Translations under genes and position numbers: made by a program
NCBI GenBank assembly: GCA_013339895.1
Contig: JABACO010000023.1
Location: 5,990,061 to 6,054,060, forward strand
Length of the DNA: 64,000 bases
From: Ephydatia muelleri
Lineage: Eukaryota; Porifera; Demospongiae; Spongillida; Spongillidae
Direction of reading: 5' to 3'
Part shown: positions 53,926 to 64,000 of the stretch, in pieces
Layout: every line of letters begins with the position of its first letter
Numbering within the stretch: the first letter of the stretch is position 1
Notes under the pieces: generated by a model
The model's input: only the letters and a program-made list of their open reading frames with translations
Databases searched by the model: none
What the model was told of the DNA's origin: nothing

Positions 53926-54827
53926 ATCATTAGAGATCACAGGATAGATTGAAGTTTCATGAAAAAAAAGCTGTGATCCCAAAACATCACTGAGATGCAC
54001 AATGTTAGAGAACAACACTTGCCCAGCATAAGCTGGTATAAACTTAAAGCCTGGCACATGCCACAATAGAACACAGAGCATTGAAACAGTTTGCAATGTT
54101 TGTATTAATCCCAGACTGTTTGAATATGAGTGGAGGGTAGAGGGGCAATCAGACTTCGGATGCGGATCACACGGCAAAATAGTCAGTTTGAAATGATCAA
54201 CAGTGACACAAAGACAGTGTGTTTTAATTCGTAACTAGGCATGAAATATAAAATACCTGTCACCTTCAATCAGTATGTGACAAAGTATGTGACAATCAAT
54301 AAATGTTATAATGAGTAACAAGCATTATTACTAATCCTAAGTACATAAGCATTTGTGGTATGCGAAGGTGGCAGGGCCATTTAATTTTTATATTTTTTGA
54401 GTCTAAACCCCCCCCCCCCCCCCACACACACACACACACATATGTACCTTTGTTCTAAATATTTACAGCATGAATACGTACCTGATCGTATATATAGCTA
54501 TGCACATCCAAGCAAGTAGCTGAACATTGAACACCAGCTACGAACTTATTTCATTTTATCACAGAAATCATTTCATTGCCCATATCGAATGCCGACGACA
54601 GTTCTATCACAGATTATACATACTGATCTCTGGATGTACTTAGTGATGCCATAGATACTGTATCTATGGTCATGCATCGTTATTTGGTTCTGTAAGTATG
54701 CTTTAAAATGATTGGTTGCAGCTAATTTTAACAACCTACCGCACAATTCTTCAGTTGTATATATACATCGAAGAGTTTCTAGTTCCGATTTCTGTTCCTC
54801 TTTATAGTCTGCGAACAGTTTAACCAT
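52083..54827 (-). CDS. RWDD1: RWD domain protein RWDD1
   Basis: RWDD1 (DFRP2) is a cytosolic RWD-domain protein known to bind and stabilise the GTPase DRG2. Seven exons, 54827-54740, 53816-53760, 53305-53178, 53087-52944, 52762-52636, 52580-52518 and 52195-52083, keep frame and give 239 residues, the family's usual size. The RWD domain is residues 1 to about 110 (YKEEQKSELETLRCIY, then FLKVQFVLPETYPDAVPQI). Next come NVSMVMIFTLISAVQEKL, a charged coiled coil (ESLEKEKREMEEQKKKREE) and an acidic tail with DIDESLFQDLDDL. Intron 6 has a GC donor (G then gcaagt) with a normal AG acceptor. The C-run at 53370-53392 and the CA repeat at 53890 are intronic. Confidence 0.95.
53370..53392 (+). repeat. 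C23 homopolymer
   Basis: The run lies in RWDD1 intron 2. On the transcribed strand it reads as a G-run, a possible quadruplex. Confidence 0.95.
53890..53923 (+). repeat. (CA)n microsatellite
   Basis: About 17 CA units occur in RWDD1 intron 1. Confidence 0.97.
54408..54441 (+). repeat. C16 run followed by (CA)9
   Basis: Compound simple repeat in RWDD1 intron 1. Confidence 0.95.
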
Positions 54828-56769
54828 GGTGTCAGTGCTATCATACAGATTGACTCACCAGTCATTATTAGTACACGAATCGATGGAAATTATTTACAAA
54901 TCGAATGCATAATTGGATGAGATGGTAAAATACGGCACTTGCATTTTTGTAATTTGTCCGTTTTTTTTGCCTCGCATTTTATTATTATTATTATTTTACT
55001 TTGCCCTCTTAACAATATATGTGTCCTTTTATACCCGGTGTCCAATGGGCATTCGGACCAGAGAGACTTTCGACTAAATGTGACGTCAAAGCTTATTTTC
55101 CTGTAGCTGAAATTTTCAATCATTGTAATAGATTGTGCAGTGCTCTGTTTCTGTTGATGTTGGCATAGCTCAGAAAACCTAGAAGGAATTCGGTGGACCC
55201 TTCTGTCACGAACTTTAATTCATAGGTTGAATGTTGATAAATAAGTGTAAACCCGTGCAGGACGTCTGCAGTGCATGCACAGACAGTACTTGTTGACTAT
55301 ATTTACAAATATATATCACACATGTATCCAGACAGCGAAGCCTGTGCGTTGGCTTTCACAAGAATGAGATTTAGTCATGCTTTTGATTTATGTACTTAGT
55401 TAACAGCTTTATCTATACTTTAGTAGATCCATTATGATGGTAGGAATGAATACAGTAATCTCATATTGCAGGCATTTTAACAGCTATCACTAAGGAATGA
55501 ACTCGACAAGTTGAAAATGATCTTGCTGTCCCTAGATAGCTGCACCAAGTCGATTACTTATTCTGATTGGTTCATAACCTAACTCAAGAGATTGCTTTTG
55601 ACTAACACAGCATAGTTAACTATTGTCCAAATACTATCTACATCTGGCTAGGATGACGCTTGCAATGTATCTGACCTGGGTGATGTTCAGCCCTCCGTAC
55701 ATGTCATTTAATACCCTGGCTTTCTGGCTTGTAGAACGAATCAAAAGATGATTTGTACAAAGGAAGAAAGTTTCCTCACCACATGTGCCATAAATCTATC
55801 CACTTCCAAAAGCACACGCACATTTCCCAACTCAGTACATTTATGGTCATTGGATTTGTGCTTCAACTGCAGAGGCAGCAGCACCAGTATCTGCACTGGC
55901 CTTGGCAAGAATGACAGTAGTGAGGTACAGATGCAACAGTTATGTCAAAGGCAGCTGGTTTCCCAAGTGTCCAGTCCATCGCCAGTATCGATAGGCAGGG
56001 TGAAGTCCTGTTGTGCGACCACTTCCTGATTCTACTAACCCCCACAACAGATCACGCAGTCTATTGTAGTTCATCATCACATCACTTCCTTGCCTGCAAA
56101 CCAAACGACAAAGTCAGAGCAAAGGGAATGAGATGAACCTCTTGAGTTGCCCAAGCTATTATTGCTGTCATTGGTCCAAAATGGAGTCCAAGCTTCACCA
56201 ATGATACAACCATGAGCCAAGAAGCTGCATGGGGTGCAAATGCAGAAGGAAACTGGACCTTGTCCACCACTGTAACTGCTTGCAGAAGCAGCTTGAAAGT
56301 ATGGTAATCTCTAAACTCTGAGACAGGTACCTCTGTGGATTGGATAAGCAAGAAGACTCCACCTAACAGAGTCCTAAAGTGAGGTCAAGGTGTTGAAGTG
56401 GTAAAGTGTGAGGTTCTCCATATCACTCAGGCCCGAGAAACTCTTGAGTGGTGAGAAACATAGCGAAAGCCAAGACCCCCAAAAGCGCATACTAAGCTCA
56501 TACCACATCAGACGTTGATGGCTCTACAGTTAGTTAGAGGAGCACTGTCACGTATCATTATCAAACAACTGAAGTGAGACAGAATCCACCACGTGAACAA
56601 GCTTTCAAAAGCTGCCACACAAGCGTAAGAGGATTTGAGCCACCCGAGGGTCTTTCGCCATGGAGAGGCATCCTTACGTACGTTACGTACGTAACTTAGC
56701 ACATATTAAATTTAATTGCTTGTTTAAAAAAATAATTTCTATTTAGACGTCAGTTAATAGGGTAATATC
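54828..56769. other. Divergent intergenic region RWDD1/WTAP
   Basis: These 1.9 kb separate two starts that point away from each other, so both promoters should be near the edges. A TGACGTCA word (CRE-like) occurs at about 55080. The middle, 55650-56690, is an RT relic. Nothing else is seen. Confidence 0.5.
55650..56690 (-). pseudogene. Retroelement RT relic (copy 3)
   Basis: On the minus strand, FAPHAASWLMVV with LGLHFGP (about 56250-56180) matches the WLxVVPSPGLGLHLxxN region also seen at about 36240. Further on, LGKPAAFDITVAS (about 55960) and, after a frameshift, CTELG are the conserved stretch just before the tail kept at 33579-33810. Stops and frameshifts are many. The upstream part (56500-56690) is assigned only by position and weak likeness. 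Confidence 0.55.
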
Positions 56770-59391
56770 ATGGCTGAGAAGGAAAAGCGGGGTAAGCTGT
56801 ATCACAATACTAACGGCATCTCTTGTACGGTTTAAGATGTGGTATATACATGTTGTTTGATACTGATCATTATTATTTTTTCCTTGTAGCGCAAAAGCAA
56901 AATAGTTGTTCACCTGTCGAAGATGTTCACAAGGAAAGGAAGAAGGTATGAAAGCGACTCGTTAGCAAAGAGCATTACGCTGCACCTTGTTGCATTTTCT
57001 GTTTTCCTAATGAGCTAAGAGCCACTGGTTTGATTTATTTGTTGTAATTATTAATTTTTTTGTTAATTACAAAAAGTGATGTACTCTCGGATTATAAACT
57101 AATGAATGCATTTGCATTTCATAACCACTCATACAGCTGTGAATTATTATACAATAAACGATTCATGTACTTTTTGCATATGCATTATTTTATTAACAAA
57201 ACTTACCGAAGTAGAGGGCTGAATAACTCCTAAAAGTGCAGATATATATAAACATTTAATTCTTAGTTGTGCTACATCCATCAAGACGATGTGCATAATA
57301 TACTATTGTCTGTTTCATGTGTCTATAGATTAGGCTGTCTTCAGCAGAAGTGCGAGATATGAACAGAGATAAATTGGTGACAAGGTAGGTTCTTACATTG
57401 GATCTGCCATGTGGATACTACTACTGTTAAAAAATACTGTACAGTTTCATACACCGTTGCGCTTTTAACGTTGGGACATATATATGCTACGAACCTCCTA
57501 CTACACAAGATCCAGTTGTGCATGTAGACATCCAATGTTAATATGAACTATACATTAGATAGCATTGTAGAATGGTGAGATGTGTGTTCTTTAAATTCTA
57601 GGTGGAAAGAGCAAGATGCTTACATTGACACACTGTTGACAAAATTGGAAGCTGCAGACACTGAGGAAATAATAAAGCTGAAAGACTCTGAAAGCAAACT
57701 ACAGCTGCAAATACAGGAATCGACTAGAAGAGAGAATGTTTTGAACATGAGATTGGCAACAAAACAACAAGAGATGCAGGATTTACTTGTATGTTGCAGT
57801 TAGTTAACATTTTGTAGTTAAAGGGTCGCTTTTTACCAAGTGTTGTCAGTTTATCATATGATTGTTTGCACACCTTAATTTGTTATGTCATACACAGTGA
57901 TTAAAGACGTACTGCTTTGCAGAAAAGTATTTCCAAGGAACAGACACAATGAAAACAATATACAGTTGTAGTATGTCACTTGCATTGCTTATGATACAGA
58001 GTTCAGTGTTTCTCTTAAAGGATGAATCAAAATGAGGAACCAAACCAACCTAGCATATGTTTTGCTTCATGCATGCAGCAAATTGTTTGAGTGTAATTTT
58101 GTTAGTTTGTGGAGCTTAAATTTGTGGACATATAGGCATTTCTGTCCAGCCAAAAGAAAAAAACTACTGGGCAGCTTGGAATTAAATTCTTACCTCAAAC
58201 ACTGTGAAGAATTTCATTATTCCAGTATGTATTGTGTAGTAGAAAATATTAGGATTGAAGTATGATAATATGGGTGCCCATACGTAATGATTCTCTCATG
58301 ACCACAGTCCCAGGTTCATGACTTAAAGCAAGCTCAGAGCCCTGAAAATTCTCAGCTGAACAGCATGATGATTGATCCCGCTGTGAACCTACTTTTCAAG
58401 CGCATGAAAGCAGAGCTGACAGATGCAAAGGACAAACTAGAACAGGCTCAGAATGATTTAAGTGCTTGGAAGTTTACTCCTGATAGGTTAGTCATTTGGT
58501 CCTCTATATGACACCTGTTAGCAACCTTTGATTAGTATTCAGGACAACTGTGTTAAACATAACCATCTATGTACTCTACTAAATGCTGCACTCCATGATA
58601 TAAGGTCATGTTGTATATGTTTTTTCCTCACCACCACTTGGCATTCTAGTGTAACTGGCAAGAAGTTAATGGCTAAATGTAGGAATTTACTTCAAGAAAA
58701 TCAAGAATTAGGAAAGCAGATTTCTCAGGGCCGAGTAGCACAGCTGGAAGCAGAGATATCATTGCAGAAAAAGTATACTCAAGAAGTGAAGTCAGCTCTT
58801 GATGGTACAACATGATTGTTTGCCTTGATAATATCTGTATAGTGTGTAATTTTGACCTGAGTTTGTTAAAGGTTCAATCCGTTCACTGTTTGCAGTTAAG
58901 ATGAAATTCTACTCTATAATTACCACATGAAACTAATCTAATGTAATACAAGTGAAATTCATACACTGCAATAGATATGCAGTCCTAGTGGTAGTGTGGA
59001 TTTATCTCCTGAATTATTAGAAACTCAAAATATACCAGGTAACATTCCAACATTCTTCTTATACCTACACATTTTGATGTTTACATTATCTTTGGTTCGT
59101 ACTATTGCATTCCCATATTCACCAGCCTAACATGGGTATACTCAGACAACAAGCTTGTGGCAAACGATTCTTTTATGTCTTTTCCCAGAACTCAGTGAAT
59201 TTGTAATTCAGCTTGATGAGGAGGTGGAAGCTATGCAATCAACAATTTTGCACCTTCAACAGCAGCTAAAAGAATCCAGAGAAGCACTTACCAAAGCTGG
59301 AATTTCAAAAGATAGAACATCAAAGCAGCCTAGTGGGCCCGTAGACACTAGTACACATACCAATAAGGTGACTTCCAAGGCCCAAGACTAA
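56770..59391 (+). CDS. WTAP: WTAP, m6A writer complex subunit
   Basis: WTAP (fly Fl(2)d) is a nuclear coiled-coil scaffold that holds the METTL3-METTL14 mRNA methyltransferase and affects splicing. Seven exons, 56770-56791, 56890-56945, 57329-57384, 57602-57788, 58308-58486, 58650-58804 and 59189-59391, agree in phase and give 285 residues. The conserved core is nearly complete: RRENVLNMRLATKQQEMQ, KDKLEQAQNDLSAWKFTPD, TGKKLMAKCRNLLQENQELG, ISQGRVAQLEAEISLQKKY and FVIQLDEEVEAMQSTILHLQ. A coiled coil is expected over most of residues 45-250. The protein stops about 35 residues after the core and lacks the long Ser/Gly-rich tail of vertebrate WTAP. The first exon (22 nt) rests on one ATG and a phase-matched donor. 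Confidence 0.94.
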
Positions 59392-59990
59392 GATAGACCC
59401 AACCTCCACCACTTCCACCAATTCAACTCTTTTTTTCAGCATTGCAACTTCACTGTTATGTATATTATTCTTTAAGCAGTGCATTGATGTAATTAAATTG
59501 TTGCCTTCTTTGTGATTATTATTTTAAAGCAAGGATCGAAGCTTGATTGCATCCATTGTTAAGGCTAACTATGCATGCACATTATGTTTGTGTGTCTATT
59601 CTGTCTTAATATTATTATTTTTTCCATCTAATGGCTGCAACTTGTAATTGCATGTGTGGTTATTGAAAGGAAATGGACTGAAACATTATATTTCAGTCAG
59701 AAACTTACACATACTGTTCAAATAAGGGAAAGTACACTAGAGGACCTTCGACCAGTTTGGTCCCACCCCTCTTGTTTGCTCCCATGAAATTGACAGTGAA
59801 GATGGCATCTTACTGTATTATGTTGCCATCTGTTTGTTGTTAAAGGAACTACATGTACAGCACAAAAAATAGAGAGCAGTTTAGAGCATCATTGGTGATG
59901 GAGTGCATTGTACACCAGCACCATTTGATTACTAACTGACTATGAAGTACTTTAATATCACTTATTATAATATACAGAAAAGTTTAACAT
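59392..59990. other. Tail-to-tail spacer WTAP / GT-B
   Basis: About 600 bp holding the 3' UTRs of two convergent genes. No extra gene, RNA or repeat is visible. Confidence 0.5.
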
Positions 59991-61231
59991 TCATGAATGA
60001 GTTACACCCCAGTATGAAATGCTTTGTAGCCACTGTACTCCTGTAAATGATTCAGCTTTTGGTAGCATATGCCAACCATATTTCAAGAACCATGTTTTCC
60101 CATATTGTGCCTCTGACTGCTTATTCTTTATGTTGCGACTACCACCTCTGTGCCATATGTACAAGGTGTCTCTCTGATCAGGTGTACATGACTCCAAGCG
60201 ACATATATAGATGTAAGGAAGAACAGACACCTGAAGGCCATTCTCTGTGGTGCCATGTGCAACAGTTGTGTACTTGTCATTGTTCATCCACTGTATGTGC
60301 AATGCCTTCAGGCCACAATTCAACTTCTCTTGATCGTCAAATGATTTCTTGCATTCATCATCCATTGCATTCCAGTAGATTTCTGTGTCAACGCCAAAGC
60401 ATCATATTATGAACTGAAGTGTATACATAAACCCTGTACCATGCCCCCTGCATGCAACACAGCATGGCAACCCATAATACCTAATTGTGGAGAGCTTCTG
60501 AATAAAACAACTCCAATGCAGACAGTAATTCCCCATTCTTGATGCAAATTATCAGGTATTACTCCCACTGATCCGATAATGTCACTTCCTTCGTACATAC
60601 TGTACAATGGATGTGGGTCTTGAAGGAGGATAGCATCAGTGTCGTAATTTACGACGTCCACGCCCCAATGGCTAAGCAATCTTAACACTGTCAGCCTGAT
60701 TATCATGACACGCTCAAACTCCACACAAAACCTTGCTTCCGGATCCAGTAATGAATCAGGCGGGATGTACACGGAGTTAATCTTTTTCTTACTAAGAAAT
60801 GAATGCAAATTTTCATCCAGAGATATTACCACTATCGTTTCAATGGAGATGTGACACCGCACAGTCGCAGATATCAGCCAATTTAACAGAATATCTCTGT
60901 ACGCCATATTAGATGTTACAAGGGATATTTCCCTATTACGTGACGTAGATTGCACAAGAACTTTTAAAACTGCTACCCATTCACTCTTTAGAACATCCTT
61001 TAGTGGACGAATCGCACGCGACTGAGGAACTCTGAAACTAGAGTGTACAAGTGGTTCATCCTCCGTGTTAGTCAGTACCCAGTGAGTTGGATTTGTGCTT
61101 GGAAGTGTGTCTTTCCATAATACACCATAAAATAGTATCCCAAAACAGCCGAGACAGCATATTGCAGGCATGAACGACCTACATGAAATTCTTGCATTTC
61201 GCAAGCACATTTTGTTAACTGACCATTGCAT
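59991..61231 (-). CDS. GT77-like glycosyltransferase B
   Basis: Paralogue of the gene at 19857-21728, with the same two-exon design. Exons 61231-60481 and 60382-59991 join in phase 1 (G then AA) and give 380 residues. A membrane anchor is predicted near residues 20-38 (FMPAICCLGCFGILFYGVLW). Conserved blocks are LLNWLISAT, TIVVISLDENLHSFL, RLTVLRLLSHWGVDVVNYDT with a DxD (DTD) at 197-199, DPHPLY, DIIGSVG, and in exon 2 EIYWNAMDD and a KTWFLKYGW end. Each domain block of GT-A has a counterpart in the same order. A Golgi type II glycosyltransferase is inferred, with unknown sugar specificity. The start lies only 137 bp from the divergent KPNA2 start. Confidence 0.85.
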
Positions 61232-61368
61232 GTGAGGAAAAGCGCATGCGTATGAAGTGGTTCAATTCTGACCAATCAAATGATGGGAATGGTGTGCGTA
61301 TAAATTTGAAATTCCCCGCTAGGTGGGTTATTCTCATTTCAAATTCTGGCTGATTTGAGCCTTTCGAG
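61232..61368. promoter_or_regulatory. 137-bp bidirectional promoter GT-B/KPNA2
   Basis: The whole space between two opposed start codons is 137 bp. It contains GCGCATGCG at 61242-61250, a match to the palindromic NRF-1 site, and ACCAATCA at about 61271, a CCAAT box. No TATA box is seen. This architecture fits a TATA-less housekeeping bidirectional promoter; function is inferred. Confidence 0.6.
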
Positions 61369-63966
61369 ATGCCTTCAACATCAACAAAGGAAAACGCCGG
61401 TCGTCTTAAGAGCTTTAAGAATAGTGGAAAAGATAAGGATGTAAGTGTAAATTTTGACTTGTTCTGGCACATTCATGGAAAATGAACACTGACTTGAAGG
61501 AAATGCGAAGAAGACGAAACGACGTGACTGTTGAACTTAGAAAGGTAACTTTGCGTGATTTACGAACCCTTATGTCATTACGTGAACGATTTAGGCAAAG
61601 AAAGATGACCAGCTGTTGAAAAGACGTAACATCACCATTGAACCACAATCAGAACCACTAGTAGATTCCAACAAGCAGGTATACAAAACTATCTGTGCAA
61701 AACTCATGCCCATGGAACCTCAGACTAATTATATCCATAGGTTTCGCTTGATTTATCTATCCCTGCGATCGTGGAGGTATATGACATTCCCTGTTGCTGT
61801 TGCGCGTTACATAATTTTATTTTCGTAGAATGTCTTTAGCTCAAATCCCGTAAACCAGCTTGCTGGGGTGCAGTCTGCCAGGTAAGTGACTAGTGCGGAA
61901 TTACTTACAGCATTTTGCTTTACTGTGTTTTCCTGTAGAAAATTGCTGTCAAGGGAGAAGAACCCACCACTGGATTCCATAATTCAGTATGCCAGTCTTC
62001 TATTCAATTTTCATATTTATTTACTGAGCTATGCATTGTAGAAGTGGCATTGTACCAAAGCTTGTGCAGTTTCTTGGAGACCCAACAAAGTAAAACTGTA
62101 CCTATATTAGTTTTTTAGGTGACACATTTATTCCTTGCTGTCACAATTTTAGCTACAAGTTGCAGTTTGAATCTGCCTGGGCACTGACCAACATTGCTTC
62201 TGGTAACTCGCATCAAACACGAGAGGTTGTGAAGGCTGGTAAGTCCCACAAACCCACAACTCGCTTGTGCAATATTTCAGTATTGTGTAAACAACAAATA
62301 CAGGTGCTGTTCCCATGTTTGTTAAACTGCTCTCTTCTGAGCACATGAATGTTGTTGATCAAGCTGTGTGGGCATTGGGAAACATAGCTGGTATGTGAGG
62401 TTAGATTTGTGTTCAATGTATTTTATAAAATTTTGGAGCGTGCAGGTGATGGTGCTGACTGCAGAGACTTCACAATTAAATCTGGCATAGTCCAACCGCT
62501 TATTGCATTGATTAAGCCTGAGTTAGAGGTTTGCACATTATGCAATGGAAACTGTAAAAGGCCTATTACTTCTAATACTATTTCAGATTGCAAACCTTCG
62601 TAATGTGACTTGGACACTGTCAAATTTGTGCAGGAACAAAAATCCTCCACCGCCATATGAATCTGTGCAGCAGGTGATTAGAATTTTGAATTCACATCCT
62701 ATTTATCATGTATTTATTTTTCTTGCTTAGATCCTACCTGCAATTGCGTATCTTATTCAACATACTGACAAAGAGGTTGGTTCTCATAAATCACCATCTT
62801 ACTTAATTCATCCATCCACATTTTAGATTGTTACAGATGCATGCTGGGCACTTTCGTATTTAACTGACGGAAATACTGAAAGGATTCAGGCAGTTGTAGA
62901 TGCAGGAATTGTTCCCAGACTTGTCAAGTTGCTCGGATGTGAAGAAATCACATGCATAGTATGTTATTTGGGTTCCAATTTTAAAATGTTCATATTTTAT
63001 TTTATTTTAAAGACCCCAGCATTGCGTGCTGTTGGTAACATTGTGACTGGAAATGATCAGCAAACTCAGCTTGTATTAGATTGTGGCGCACTACCATATT
63101 TCACTGCACTATTATGTCATTCGAAGCCAAATATACAAAAGGTACCAGAAGTTTTGATTGTAACTATTGTAACTTATGCTATTGCAGGAAGCTGCATGGA
63201 CATTGTCAAACATCACTGCTGGACAATCTGTTCAAATTCAGTCGGTGATAGATACTGGCCTAATACCTCCAATTGTTGAAATTATGACTAAGGTAATTTG
63301 TGAGATGATTTTAGGGTGGTGATTACTATTGCTTTTTTGATTTGTTGTTAGGGAGACTACAAGGCCCAAAAGGAAGCAGTGTGGGCGATCACAAACCTTA
63401 CTGCTGGAGGGACAATTGAACAGGTGGGTGGACAGCATAGTGTGAGTTCAGCTGGTTATTATGCCACCATCAGATTGTCTATGTGGTTCAAGTTGGTTGC
63501 TTGAAGCCCATGTGCGACTTGCTGGTTGTCAAAGAAACACGCATAGTGACGGTCATTCTTGATGCATTGGCTAATATACTAAATGTAAGTTGAGCTTTCT
63601 ATTTGTTAGCTGATTAGCATTTGTCTTCATTCAATGTTCCTTTTTCTATTTCTTTTTTTAGGCTGCATCAAAATTGCAGAAGTTAGAAGAATTATGCTTG
63701 CTCATTGAAGAGTGTGAGGGGTTGGACAAAATAGAAGCACTCCAGCAACATGAAAATGAAGAGATATACCACATGGCTCTCACCCTTGTGGATAAATATT
63801 TCTCAGCGGTATATATGACCTACTTATTTGTTTGTTGTATTTTATTTTTGTTTTGTATCCTTCTCAGAGTGAAGATGATGCCACAATTGCTCCCGATACA
63901 AGTTCAGGTGCATTTCATTTTGCTCCATCAATGCAGACTGTTCCAGCAGAAGGATTTAATTTCTAA
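61369..63966 (+). CDS. KPNA2: Importin subunit alpha (KPNA2-like)
   Basis: This nuclear import adaptor binds classical nuclear localisation signals and importin beta. Nineteen exons, 61369-61440, 61500-61544, 61595-61678, 61741-61776, 61829-61881, 61939-61986, 62042-62089, 62153-62238, 62304-62390, 62446-62528, 62587-62673, 62731-62775, 62827-62958, 63013-63141, 63188-63292, 63352-63423, 63474-63584, 63662-63808 and 63868-63966, keep frame and give 522 residues. The N-terminal importin-beta-binding region has [20 protein letters not shown] and LLKRRN. Armadillo repeats follow, with family motifs [44 protein letters not shown] and [13 protein letters not shown], giving the Trp-Asn arrays that grip signals. 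The end ([20 protein letters not shown] and a GFNF tail) resembles the KPNA2/alpha-1 clade. Most introns are about 50-70 bp. Exon 4 is a 36-nt micro-exon. Confidence 0.97.
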
Positions 63967-64000
63967 AACATGTGACGATGGCCAAATGTTTTATGTGTGT

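Noticed and set aside
55742-56029. Plus-strand open frame of 93 codons
   Set aside because: It is the opposite strand of the RT relic, whose minus-strand reading has clear family motifs.

Overview
This is a piece of an animal nuclear genome. It is AT-rich, with intron-containing genes on both strands that splice with GT-AG (rarely GC-AG) signals and many introns of only 50-100 bp. All the named genes are eukaryotic, and HUNK and GDAP2 point to Metazoa. The mix of compact genes, tiny introns and repeat-filled long introns suggests an early-branching marine invertebrate, perhaps a demosponge; that placement is inference. I rebuilt the gene models by hand from splice sites, reading-frame phase and protein-family likeness.

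Layout. 1-3455 is a satellite built on a roughly 40-bp unit. Genes follow in order: a SENP6/7-like SUMO protease (+, 4304-19717), a GT77-like glycosyltransferase A (-, 19857-21728), the kinase HUNK (+, 22366-25292), the mitochondrial chaperone TIMM13 (-, 25380-28741), GDAP2 (+, 29077-49506, swollen by transposons), RWDD1 (-, 52083-54827), the m6A-writer subunit WTAP (+, 56770-59391), a second GT77-like glycosyltransferase B (-, 59991-61231) and importin alpha / KPNA2 (+, 61369-63966). The genes alternate in strand throughout, giving closely spaced divergent starts (137 bp for GT-B/KPNA2, 335 bp for TIMM13/GDAP2) and close tail-to-tail ends (87 bp for HUNK/TIMM13, 139 bp for SENP/GT-A). A small three-exon antisense reading frame of unknown identity lies inside a SENP intron.

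The genes do not form one pathway. They are housekeeping or regulatory genes for SUMO removal, protein glycosylation, signalling, mitochondrial import, RNA methylation and nuclear import. The two glycosyltransferases are paralogues that share an intron at the same place and phase.

The most unusual content is repetitive. It includes a near-perfect 793-bp palindrome (43842-44634) and relatives of it spread over 44.7-51.7 kb. A foldback element (39892-42063) has a hAT-like transposon with an 8-bp target duplication nested in one arm. There are several other foldback elements or MITEs, three relics of one reverse-transcriptase family, a Ty3/Gypsy relic and higher-order structure in the satellite. 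I found no clear new gene system. The foldback family and the nested antisense frame are the best candidates for something undescribed.
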